A stretch of DNA of 7,974 nt, taken from the NCBI GenBank assembly GCA_964456445.1, contig CAYWBI010000173.1:1-7974 (forward strand). The letters run 5' to 3'. The position numbers were made by a program, and so were the translations under genes. The notes under the pieces were generated by a model that made no database searches, was not told where the DNA came from, and was given only the letters and a program-made list of their open reading frames with translations. The stretch is from CAYWBI01 sp964456445. GTDB taxonomy: Bacteria; Calditrichota; Calditrichia; Calditrichales; J004. Positions within the stretch are counted from its first letter, which is position 1, and each line of letters opens with the position of its first letter. Below are positions 1 to 6,013 of this stretch, one piece after another.

Positions 1-58
1 AAAAACTCTTCAATTTATGAACAACAATGGATATTCGCCACAAAAAAAACTCTATCAT
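1..58 (-). CDS. Alternative: possible start of a fifth operon gene after the asparagine synthase gene
   Basis: This is mutually exclusive with the plus-strand reading of the same bases. An ATG at 56-58 opens a frame that stays open to the window edge (19 codons, beginning MIEFFLWRIS). It would continue the minus-strand operon about 96 bp beyond the asparagine synthase stop. The purine-rich AAGCAGG directly before the ATG resembles a Shine-Dalgarno sequence but has no spacer, which argues against it. No family is recognisable from so few residues. Confidence 0.17.
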   Translation of the reverse strand, partial: MIEFFLWRISIVVHKLKSF

Positions 59-115
59 CCTGCTTATAAATGGATCGATTATTATTTTTTGGTCATCAGA
101 AAATATAAAATTTAG
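2..115 (+). CDS. Possible C-terminal end of a plus-strand gene running in from the left edge (unidentified)
   Basis: An open frame enters from the window edge and runs 37 codons to a TAG at 113-115. The peptide is rich in Tyr, Lys and aromatic residues and ends in a basic tail (VIRKYKI). I do not recognise a family. If real, this gene converges on the asparagine synthase gene with about 39 bp between the stops. The complementary minus-strand frame is also open over the whole stretch, so one of the two is a shadow of the other. No convincing bidirectional terminator lies between. Low confidence. Confidence 0.28.
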   Translation, partial: KTLQFMNNNGYSPQKKLYHPAYKWIDYYFLVIRKYKI

Positions 116-154
116 AAAGTTTAATCCGTTTATCCGAAAATAATTGGAACGGCA

Positions 155-2131
155 TTATCTCAGAGTGAGATACGAATCTGTATCCACGAAAAGATTATAC
201 CATTTTTCCAGCATGACAATCCGCCAGATGACATTATGGTAGCGGTTGTCGCCGGTTAAATAATTCTTATAGATATCCTGGATCAACCTATGGTTATAAA
301 TGTTCCGGTTTTTAAAGTCTGTTGATGAAAGCATAGTTTCCACAAATGGGCGCATCTCATTTTTTAGCCAGAATGTAGCCGCTGGAGAGCGAAAATTGAC
401 TTTATCTTTGCGTTGGGCAATTTCCAAAGGTACAATTGTTTTGAGGGCCTGCCGATGAATGTATTTACCAAAATTTTTATATATTTTATATTTTGATGGT
501 AGGGTAAAGGCAAACTCGACCAGGCGATGATCTAAAAATGGTACGCGGGCTTCTATGGAAGCTGCCATAGAATTCCGGTCTTCAAAATGCAATAAACTTT
601 GCAACATGCCCGACATCGACAGGTTATAGAGAAAATTTGACAACTTTGATGTTCCCAGGTCCCGGATATTGGTAAAAGTACTGATTTCATTAAAATTACT
701 GGAAAGAGGATTTATCAGTGAATGCTTTGCTTCCTGTTTATAAATAGATGATTCCCTGAATAAAAGGGTGTAAATTGTTTTAGCAATGCGCGAAAGAGGG
801 TTTCCTTTTTGGTTAATGTGTAGGTAATCGGGATATTGCTTGAAGAAGGATTTAAATTCTCCCTGCTTTAATAAATCTGCGTAATATCGGTAAAACGCGT
901 GATTGTAGCCGCCTGTAAGTTCATCGCTTCCCTGGCCGTCCAGTAAAACGGTTGTTCCGTTTGTTCGCGCCAGTTTCATAACATAATGCTGTGAAATTTG
1001 ACTGGGGCCCATTATGGGAAAATCATTGACAAAAGTTATCCAGTTTAAATCGGCAAGCATTTGCCCGGGATCCGGTGAAACAAAATGCATATCGGCCCGG
1101 CATTGTTCACCGACAATTCTAATCCATTTACGTTCATCATATTCCGTCCCCAAATCGTAGAAAGCTGAAAAAGTGGGAAAGCCAGAAGCAATTGAACGGG
1201 TCGCAATGGCAACAATCGCTGATGAATCCAAACCACCGCTTAAACAACTGCCGACACGAACATCGCTCATAAGCCGTTTTTTTACGGAATCACTGAAAAG
1301 GGTTAGGTACTGTCCGGTTGCATCTTCCAGACTTAGTGACGATGTTTCAAATGTTAAGGGGTCCAAATCATAATAGCGTTCGATATGAAGCCGGCCGTCC
1401 CGGACTTTCATGAAATGGCCGTTCGGTAAGCTTTTGATGTTCTGAAAAAACGTTTCATCATTGTAAACAAGAAAAGAGCCGATTTTTAAGCTGCGGTAAA
1501 TCATTCCTTCATTGACCGGCTTATCTATTCCGCAGGCCAGGATTTGCTTGATTTCGGATGCAAAGATGAATTGTTGACCGTCAAAAAAATAATAAAGAGG
1601 CTTGATTCCAAAGCGGTCACGGGCACAGAATAAGGTTTTTTGACGGTTGTCCCAAATGGCAAATGCCCACATCCCGTTAAATTTTTCCAAACAGGCTGTG
1701 CCCCATTGGCGATAGGCATATAAAATTACTTCGGTATCGGTCCGGCTGATAAAGCGATGTCCAAGCGCCTGTAGTTCCCGGCGCAGTTCCTGATGATTAT
1801 AGACCTCGCCATTATAAACAATAGCATATTGCCCATCTGCGCTGACCATGGGTTGATGACCCTTTTCGGAAAGGTCCAGAATAGAGAGGCGCCGGAACCC
1901 AAATCCTAATCCGGCAGGAACGGAATTCATTAAATTTGTAGTATGTTTCTTTACCGACGCTATAGTTTCATCATGATGACAGGCCTGTAAATCGCCTGTT
2001 TTATAATTTATCATTAAAAAACCTTCGTCATCCGGTCCACGGTGTCGGATGAGGCGCGTCATTTTTAAAAGATTATTCTTATTTATTGAGGAAGAACCAT
2101 CAACTTGAAAAATACCTGAAATCCCGCACAT
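155..2131 (-). CDS. asnB: Asparagine synthase (glutamine-hydrolysing), AsnB type
   Basis: 658 aa, complete. Known reaction of the family: glutamine is hydrolysed in the N-terminal domain and the ammonia is passed to a C-terminal synthetase that adenylates a carboxylate, normally aspartate. Visible motifs: catalytic Cys2 (MCGISGIF), RHRGPDDEG at 29-37, RRLSILDLS at 80-88, YNGEVYN at 106-112, TDTE at 131-134, RDRFGIKPLY at 171-180, the ATP/PPi loop SGGLDSS at 298-304, DGQGSDELTGGY at 398-409, and EARVPFLDHRLV at 527-538. An extra segment at about 41-72 enlarges the glutaminase domain. The AGGGG ribosome-binding site (2138-2142) overlaps the TAG stop of the epimerase gene and lies 6 nt before the ATG, so translation is probably coupled. 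As the last recognisable gene of a polysaccharide operon it may make asparagine or amidate a sugar acid; the sequence does not decide which. Confidence 0.94.
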   Translation of the reverse strand: MCGISGIFQVDGSSSINKNNLLKMTRLIRHRGPDDEGFLMINYKTGDLQACHHDETIASVKKHTTNLMNSVPAGLGFGFRRLSILDLSEKGHQPMVSADGQYAIVYNGEVYNHQELRRELQALGHRFISRTDTEVILYAYRQWGTACLEKFNGMWAFAIWDNRQKTLFCARDRFGIKPLYYFFDGQQFIFASEIKQILACGIDKPVNEGMIYRSLKIGSFLVYNDETFFQNIKSLPNGHFMKVRDGRLHIERYYDLDPLTFETSSLSLEDATGQYLTLFSDSVKKRLMSDVRVGSCLSGGLDSSAIVAIATRSIASGFPTFSAFYDLGTEYDERKWIRIVGEQCRADMHFVSPDPGQMLADLNWITFVNDFPIMGPSQISQHYVMKLARTNGTTVLLDGQGSDELTGGYNHAFYRYYADLLKQGEFKSFFKQYPDYLHINQKGNPLSRIAKTIYTLLFRESSIYKQEAKHSLINPLSSNFNEISTFTNIRDLGTSKLSNFLYNLSMSGMLQSLLHFEDRNSMAASIEARVPFLDHRLVEFAFTLPSKYKIYKNFGKYIHRQALKTIVPLEIAQRKDKVNFRSPAATFWLKNEMRPFVETMLSSTDFKNRNIYNHRLIQDIYKNYLTGDNRYHNVIWRIVMLEKWYNLFVDTDSYLTLR

Positions 2132-2140
2132 AAAAGGCCC

Positions 2141-3193
2141 CTATACGGATTGTTTGGTTATGGTGTTAATAATATTTTCTGCGGCATGGCCATCACCAAA
2201 ATCCTTTGTCTGCGGACCGGTAGGCAGTATGTCAACTTTTTCCAGGATTTTTTTCTTGTCCGCGCCGACGATAAAATTCCAGTCATTACCGATGGTTTCA
2301 GTCCATTCGGTTTGGTCACGCAATGTAATGCAGGGTTTTTGTAAAAAATAAGCTTCCTTTTGCAGACCGCCGCTGTCGGTAATAATCTTTTCCGCCTTTT
2401 GAGCCAACGCGACCATATTCAGATAACCGATTGGGGAAATAATTTGTATGTTTTTTCCGTAGCGTATTCCTTTTAACTTGCCAAGTGTTCGTGGGTGAAG
2501 GGGCAATATGACCGTTTCCCCCAATTCAGACAAGGCGCTAAATATATTTTGAAGACGTTTTGGGTCGTCAGTGTTTTCAGGCCGATGAATGCTGGCCAGG
2601 TAATATAGATGTTGGGGGATATTCTTAAAATTATCTTGTTGCTGCTCTGCCAGAGTGCGGTAAAAAAGAATCGAATCGAACATGACATCACCGGAAAAAT
2701 AACTTTTACCCTTCAGTCCCTCTTGCGCTAAAAGGTTCATGGCGTTTTTGGTGGGCGCAAATAAAAAATCCGATATGTGATCAGTGACAATTCGATTGAT
2801 TTCTTCGGGCATTTGACGGTTGAAACTACGCAGACCTGCCTCAACATGCGCAGTTGGCAGATGGAGTTTAGTTGTGGCAAGGGCCGCGGCAAGCGTAGAG
2901 TTTGTATCTCCATAGGTCAATACCAAATCCGGTTTTTCCTCTTGCAAAACGTGTTCAAGACCCTCCAGCATCCGCCCGGTTTGTCTGCCATGAGGACCGG
3001 AACCGACCTCAAGGTTATAACCCGGTCGCGGGATATGCAGCTCCGAGAAGAATACTTTGGACATATTTTTATCATAGTGCTGACCTGTATGAATGATTAC
3101 TTCCTTTATATCTGGTTTGGTCTTTAGAACGCGGCTAATAGTTGCCGCTTTAATAAACTGGGGCCTGGCACCAATGACTGTTGCTATTTTCAT
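2141..3193 (-). CDS. wecB: Non-hydrolysing UDP-N-acetylglucosamine 2-epimerase family (WecB/WbpI-like)
   Basis: 350 aa, full length for the family. It is a cytosolic enzyme with the GT-B fold that inverts C2 of a UDP-2-acetamido sugar, giving a UDP-ManNAc-type donor. Visible motifs: GARPQFIKAA at 8-17, HTGQHYD at 35-41, YGDTNST at 94-100 (Asp96), HVEAGLR at 116-122 (Glu118), MPEEINR at 128-134, SIHRPEN at 201-207 (His203), HPRT at 233-236, and TDSGGLQKE at 272-280. These match the catalytic Asp, Glu, Glu and His positions known for E. coli WecB. The GARPQFIKAA start and the HTGQHYDxNMS and GSGPHGRQTG stretches look more like the WbpI group, which acts on UDP-diacetamido-glucuronate, than E. 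coli WecB (GTRPEAIK). The exact substrate is therefore open. The start overlaps the glycosyltransferase stop as ATGA, with only a weak AAGAAG upstream, so expression probably depends on coupling. Confidence 0.93.
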   Translation of the reverse strand: MKIATVIGARPQFIKAATISRVLKTKPDIKEVIIHTGQHYDKNMSKVFFSELHIPRPGYNLEVGSGPHGRQTGRMLEGLEHVLQEEKPDLVLTYGDTNSTLAAALATTKLHLPTAHVEAGLRSFNRQMPEEINRIVTDHISDFLFAPTKNAMNLLAQEGLKGKSYFSGDVMFDSILFYRTLAEQQQDNFKNIPQHLYYLASIHRPENTDDPKRLQNIFSALSELGETVILPLHPRTLGKLKGIRYGKNIQIISPIGYLNMVALAQKAEKIITDSGGLQKEAYFLQKPCITLRDQTEWTETIGNDWNFIVGADKKKILEKVDILPTGPQTKDFGDGHAAENIINTITKQSV

Positions 3194-4395
3194 TTAAATA
3201 TTTCTTCTTTTAAGTTTTTATATAATTCAACCAACGGCAGGCTTGTCTTTTCCCATTCATATTTTTCCAAAAGGGCATTATAACCATTTTCTCCCAATGC
3301 GTCTAACAAGGCCGGGTCGTGGTAAAGTTGTAAAATTTTTTCAGATAGCGCTTTGGCGTTTCCACTTTCAAATATAAGCCCACAGTTGGCATCGGTTATT
3401 ATTTTTTCCACAGACATGCAGTTAGATGCAATGATTGCTTTTTTAAACATCATATAAATAAATAATTTATTTGGGCTGGAATTATCGGTTTGAGGCGATT
3501 TGAGATGAGGAATGATGCAACAGGTGGTATATTTCATATAAGTGCCCAGATAAGCGGGGTCTTGCCAACCTTCAAACTGTATGATATCCATTAGTCCCTG
3601 TTCGTTGCTTTTTTTTCGATATGTGTCGAGTAATGAGCCGGAGCCGACGATTAGGACTTTAAGTGTTTTTATTTTATTTCGTAGTAAGTTGGCCGCCTCG
3701 ATAAGCGTCTCAATCCCCCGAACACTGTCAAGCCCCCCAAAGTAAGTTATCACAAACCGCCCATTAAGCCCGGACATTTTTTCAGAACTTTCTTTTTGGC
3801 TTGCCGAAAAAGTCGTAATATTGAGGGTATTGGGCACTATACTATAAGACTTTTTAGCGGATAACGTTGCCTCCAGGCGATCTTGCATTTCGCGCACCAC
3901 TACAATAATCCTGTCCACCTGGTTTAGCCATTCCTTTTCCTTTTCAAACCATTTTTTTTTATTGATCAGCACTTTTCCAGGAATGGTATTGGCATAGGCC
4001 ATTTCAGTAACCATCTCAGGGTAATTTTCGTGCATGTCCGCTACGACCGGAAGATTAAAAACATTTTTCAATTTTATTCCAATACCACACAAGGGCAGAT
4101 CGTGGATGTGCAATGCATCCGGCTTTTCCCGCTGGACAAATTTTTTTATATGATATTTCCAAAACCAGCGGTAAAAAGGCCAGGTTAATATGAGTGCGGA
4201 TAGTTTTTTAAATACAAAGCGTGGCATATACACCCGTGATATTTGTATTTTTTTGTATTGCTCGTCGCGCTTCTTACCGCCGAAATTAAAACAAAGTAAA
4301 GAAACATCGAACCCATTTTCAATAAGTGTCAAAGCCTCCTTTTCCACCCTTTCGTCTAAAGGAAACTGTTGATCCAATATCATGGCTATTTTCAT
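3190..4395 (-). CDS. Glycosyltransferase, GT4 family (GT-B fold)
   Basis: 401 aa, typical GT4 length. It is probably a cytosolic or membrane-associated transferase that adds a sugar from a nucleotide donor to a lipid-linked glycan. The N-terminal acceptor domain (about 1-190) includes HIHDLPLCG at 96-104 and ADMHENYPEM at 119-128. The C-terminal donor domain includes ITYFGGLDSVRGIETLIEA at 216-234, LIVGSGSLLD at 248-257, FEGW at 274-277, and SSPNKLFIYMMFKKAIIAS at 306-324, the usual GT4 donor-binding region. A glutamate commonly seen in that region's 'SPNKLFEYM' form is Ile here. A basic and aromatic segment at 66-86 could touch the membrane. The start has a strong AAAGGGG ribosome-binding site 5 nt upstream and overlaps the regulator stop as ATGA. 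Donor, acceptor and linkage cannot be read from the sequence. Confidence 0.93.
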   Translation of the reverse strand: MKIAMILDQQFPLDERVEKEALTLIENGFDVSLLCFNFGGKKRDEQYKKIQISRVYMPRFVFKKLSALILTWPFYRWFWKYHIKKFVQREKPDALHIHDLPLCGIGIKLKNVFNLPVVADMHENYPEMVTEMAYANTIPGKVLINKKKWFEKEKEWLNQVDRIIVVVREMQDRLEATLSAKKSYSIVPNTLNITTFSASQKESSEKMSGLNGRFVITYFGGLDSVRGIETLIEAANLLRNKIKTLKVLIVGSGSLLDTYRKKSNEQGLMDIIQFEGWQDPAYLGTYMKYTTCCIIPHLKSPQTDNSSPNKLFIYMMFKKAIIASNCMSVEKIITDANCGLIFESGNAKALSEKILQLYHDPALLDALGENGYNALLEKYEWEKTSLPLVELYKNLKEEIFK

Positions 4396-4931
4396 TTATC
4401 CCCTTTAAAAAGTAATAAGACTGGCGTTAGCTGAAGATGTTTTTTTAAATTGAGATATTCTTTTTGTGAAAGTACAAGAATTGTAATCTTTCGATCAATT
4501 AGTGTTTCGGTTTTGCGTCGAACCCTTTCCAGTTCGGTTTGATTGAGCTGATTACCTACCAGTACGAGATCAATCAGTCCACTATCATTTCCTTTTGCAT
4601 AGTCCCCCCGGATAAATGCAAGCTCTATATCGCCGATTTTATGGATTATATTTTCAATAACTCTGTCAATGCCTGTTGACTTTAAAACTATATTACGAAT
4701 TTCGTTAAAGAGGGGGTGGCTGGGGTTTGCCCGGTAAACCTTGTTGCGACCTTCATGTGTCATGTCGATGACATGCGCTTTGGATAGTTTGTTCAATTCC
4801 ACCCGGATACTGTTGGTTGATTCGTTAAAATCAGTTGCCAATTGACGCAGATAGCCACTGGAATCCGGATTAAGAAAAAAGCGCAGGAGCAGCTTTATAC
4901 GTGTTTTTGATGTAATCAGTGAATGGATCAT
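4392..4931 (-). CDS. Winged-helix DNA-binding protein with a degenerate nucleotidyltransferase-like domain; likely operon regulator
   Basis: 179 aa. Residues about 8-72 form an ArsR/MarR-like winged helix: SKTRIKLLLRFFLNP, then the helix-turn-helix YLRQLATDFNESTNSIRVEL at 27-46, then a wing around 58-68 (THEGRNKVYRA). Residues about 100-156 resemble a minimal nucleotidyltransferase core (FIRGDYAKGNDSGLIDLVLV), but the expected Asp-x-Asp metal pair is reduced to a single Asp121, so catalysis is unlikely. I recall proteins of this layout at the head of polysaccharide gene clusters in Bacteroidota and relatives. It is the first gene of the sugar operon and overlaps the glycosyltransferase by ATGA. 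A perfect 16-bp dyad covers its predicted -10 box and its start codon, which fits autoregulation. The start is chosen because the MIHSLITSKTR opening gives a complete winged helix; the only ribosome-binding site is a weak AGG inside the dyad. Confidence 0.88.
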   Translation of the reverse strand: MIHSLITSKTRIKLLLRFFLNPDSSGYLRQLATDFNESTNSIRVELNKLSKAHVIDMTHEGRNKVYRANPSHPLFNEIRNIVLKSTGIDRVIENIIHKIGDIELAFIRGDYAKGNDSGLIDLVLVGNQLNQTELERVRRKTETLIDRKITILVLSQKEYLNLKKHLQLTPVLLLFKGDK

Positions 4932-4970
4932 TGCCTATATTGAGTAATTATTTGACTCAATATAGGCAAT
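4930..4970. promoter_or_regulatory. Perfect 16-bp inverted repeat over the promoter and start codon of the winged-helix gene (candidate operator)
   Basis: The arms at 4930-4945 and 4955-4970 are exact reverse complements (attgcctatattgagt and its complement) around a 9-nt centre. In the minus-strand direction the first arm contains the predicted -10 box, and the second arm contains the weak AGG and the first two bases of the ATG. It could be a DNA operator for the dimeric winged-helix product, an mRNA hairpin hiding the ribosome-binding site, or both. The repeat is seen directly; the role is inferred. Confidence 0.7.
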
Positions 4971-4987
4971 CGAAGAATAAAAGTAAA
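4959..4987 (-). promoter_or_regulatory. Sigma-70-like promoter candidate for the polysaccharide operon
   Basis: In minus-strand sense, TTTACT (4982-4987) is followed after 17 nt by TATATT (4959-4964). Transcription would start near 4952, inside the loop of the dyad, leaving a leader of only about 20 nt. The -35 box lies inside the stem of the preceding hairpin. Each hexamer matches consensus at four or five of six bases with ideal spacing; there is no experimental support. Confidence 0.5.
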
Positions 4988-5009
4988 TATTTAAGAAAAA
5001 TTTACTTTT
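4979..5009 (-). terminator. AT-rich hairpin just after the lipoprotein stop, possible intrinsic terminator
   Basis: The 10-bp perfect arms at 4979-4988 and 5000-5009 (aaaagtaaat and its complement) have an 11-nt loop and begin 6 nt after the lipoprotein TAA. In the direction of transcription the second arm ends in CTTTT, followed by ATTCTT. The stem has only one G-C pair and the U run is interrupted, so termination would be weak. Some transcription may read through into the polysaccharide operon. Confidence 0.35.
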
Positions 5010-5015
5010 TGAAAA

Positions 5016-5879
5016 TTACCATTGAAGTGGACGGTTTAACCCATCAGGAAAGCTGATTATTTTTTTTAAGTGGCTCCCATCAAAATTTATTTGATATATT
5101 TCCCTATTATATCCACCTATAAAGTAAATATACTTATTGTCTTTTGAGAAAGATGTATATCCTAAAATATTCAAAGAAGATAAATCTATTAGCCTTTCTT
5201 CATTTGAAGTTAAGTTAATGATAGAAATCGCATGATAGCCGATATCTAAATTTTGTTTTGGGGCAACTATATACTTCCCATCATAGCTAACCGAAAAATT
5301 GCCATAAGTAAATACTTCACTATTTGTTATGGGCATGTCGGATGAGCCATCATATTTCATCCGATAAATATTATAAACACCGTTTTTACGATTCAGGTAG
5401 TAAATCCAGTCATCACTCCCACTTGTTGCAGGGTTCGCAATGGCATATGATTGTGAAATTGTATTAATTAAACCAGAAGTATCCATAACAGCAATGGAAG
5501 GCAAAGAGTTAACGTAAGTAACGAATAAATATTTTTCTAGAATTGGTGAATATCTGACAAAGGCAACCTTTCCATAATTTTCAAGACTATAGTTTTTCAC
5601 TACATTTTTTGTCTTAAAATCAAAAATAATAAATTCATACCCTGATTCAGAGATATAGCCAATCCTGGATTTTGATTTTAACCAGATAGGATATCTGCCT
5701 GCAGCAATATATTCAAGATAAGAAGTACTATCTTTAATAAAGAATGAGTATTGACTATTACTATAGCTCAATATACTAAGGTCATTGCCAGAGTTTTCTG
5801 CAGGGCCCACACTAGATGAACAGCTGGTAAGGAAAATTATTAGCATCGTGAAAGATATTGAGACAAGAAACTTTTTCAT
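5016..5879 (-). CDS. Lipoprotein with a predicted TolB/PD40-like beta-propeller
   Basis: 287 aa from the chosen start. The signal peptide MKKFLVSISFTMLIIFLTSC ends in a lipobox with Cys20 as the likely lipidated residue, so the protein should sit on a membrane, periplasmic or outer. The rest has repeated strand-rich units with PD40-like features: NIYRMKYDGS, SVSYDGKYIVA, SFSKDNKYIYFIGG and IYQINFDGSHLKKI, ending in RPLQW. This suggests four to six blades of a TolB/WD40-like propeller, probably for binding a protein or glycan; no catalytic motif is visible. The frame extends upstream to a TTG at 5922-5924, but that would put 15 residues before the signal peptide, so the ATG at 5877-5879 with GGGA upstream is preferred. 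Sampled 60-base lines are about 25-42% GC, against about 50% or more in the decarboxylase gene, which hints at a different history. The true function is unknown. Confidence 0.82.
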   Translation of the reverse strand: MKKFLVSISFTMLIIFLTSCSSSVGPAENSGNDLSILSYSNSQYSFFIKDSTSYLEYIAAGRYPIWLKSKSRIGYISESGYEFIIFDFKTKNVVKNYSLENYGKVAFVRYSPILEKYLFVTYVNSLPSIAVMDTSGLINTISQSYAIANPATSGSDDWIYYLNRKNGVYNIYRMKYDGSSDMPITNSEVFTYGNFSVSYDGKYIVAPKQNLDIGYHAISIINLTSNEERLIDLSSLNILGYTSFSKDNKYIYFIGGYNREIYQINFDGSHLKKIISFPDGLNRPLQW

Positions 5880-5928
5880 ATTAATCCCATTTTTTATAGA
5901 ACTGATAAAATTATAAATTATCAAACTG

Positions 5929-5975
5929 ACTAAATCATTATGTTTTTATAACGTATAAAAACATAATGATTTAGT
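5929..5975. repeat. Perfect 22-bp inverted repeat with a 3-nt loop
   Basis: The arms 5929-5950 and 5954-5975 are exact reverse complements, separated only by acg. The arms are AT-rich (actaaatcattatg... to tttttata). It lies between the decarboxylase stop (6014) and the lipoprotein start (5879). There is no T run on either side, so a standard intrinsic terminator is not obvious, although a stem this long could stop transcription or protect an mRNA end. It could also be a small palindromic repetitive element or an operator. Confidence 0.85.
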
Positions 5976-5987
5976 AGATAATGTCAA
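5960..5987 (-). promoter_or_regulatory. Sigma-70-like promoter candidate for the lipoprotein gene
   Basis: In minus-strand sense, TTGACA (5982-5987) is followed after 16 nt by TATGTT (5960-5965). The -35 box is perfect and the -10 box matches four of six bases. The -10 lies within the first arm of the 22-bp inverted repeat, so any transcript would begin in the hairpin and have a leader of about 75 nt. The call is tentative. Confidence 0.4.
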
Positions 5988-6013
5988 TGTTAAAATAAGA
6001 CTATTTTAGAGTT

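Noticed and set aside
126..153. Inverted ccgtt/aacgg pair downstream of the asparagine synthase gene as a terminator
   Set aside because: The stem is only five base pairs with a loop of about 17 nt and no T run.
2777..3127. 116-codon plus-strand frame within the epimerase gene
   Set aside because: It is antisense to well-conserved epimerase motifs and is best explained as a shadow frame.
5876..5890. Four-codon mini-frame (ATG GGA TTA ATA TGA) overlapping the lipoprotein start
   Set aside because: It has no ribosome-binding site of its own and is short enough to arise by chance.
5880..5924. Upstream TTG start extending the lipoprotein by 15 residues
   Set aside because: It would place polar residues before a complete lipoprotein signal peptide, has no ribosome-binding site and begins next to the 22-bp palindrome.
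5991..6008. 7-bp AT-only hairpin just after the decarboxylase stop as its terminator
   Set aside because: The stem has no G-C pair and no T run follows, so it is too weak to call.
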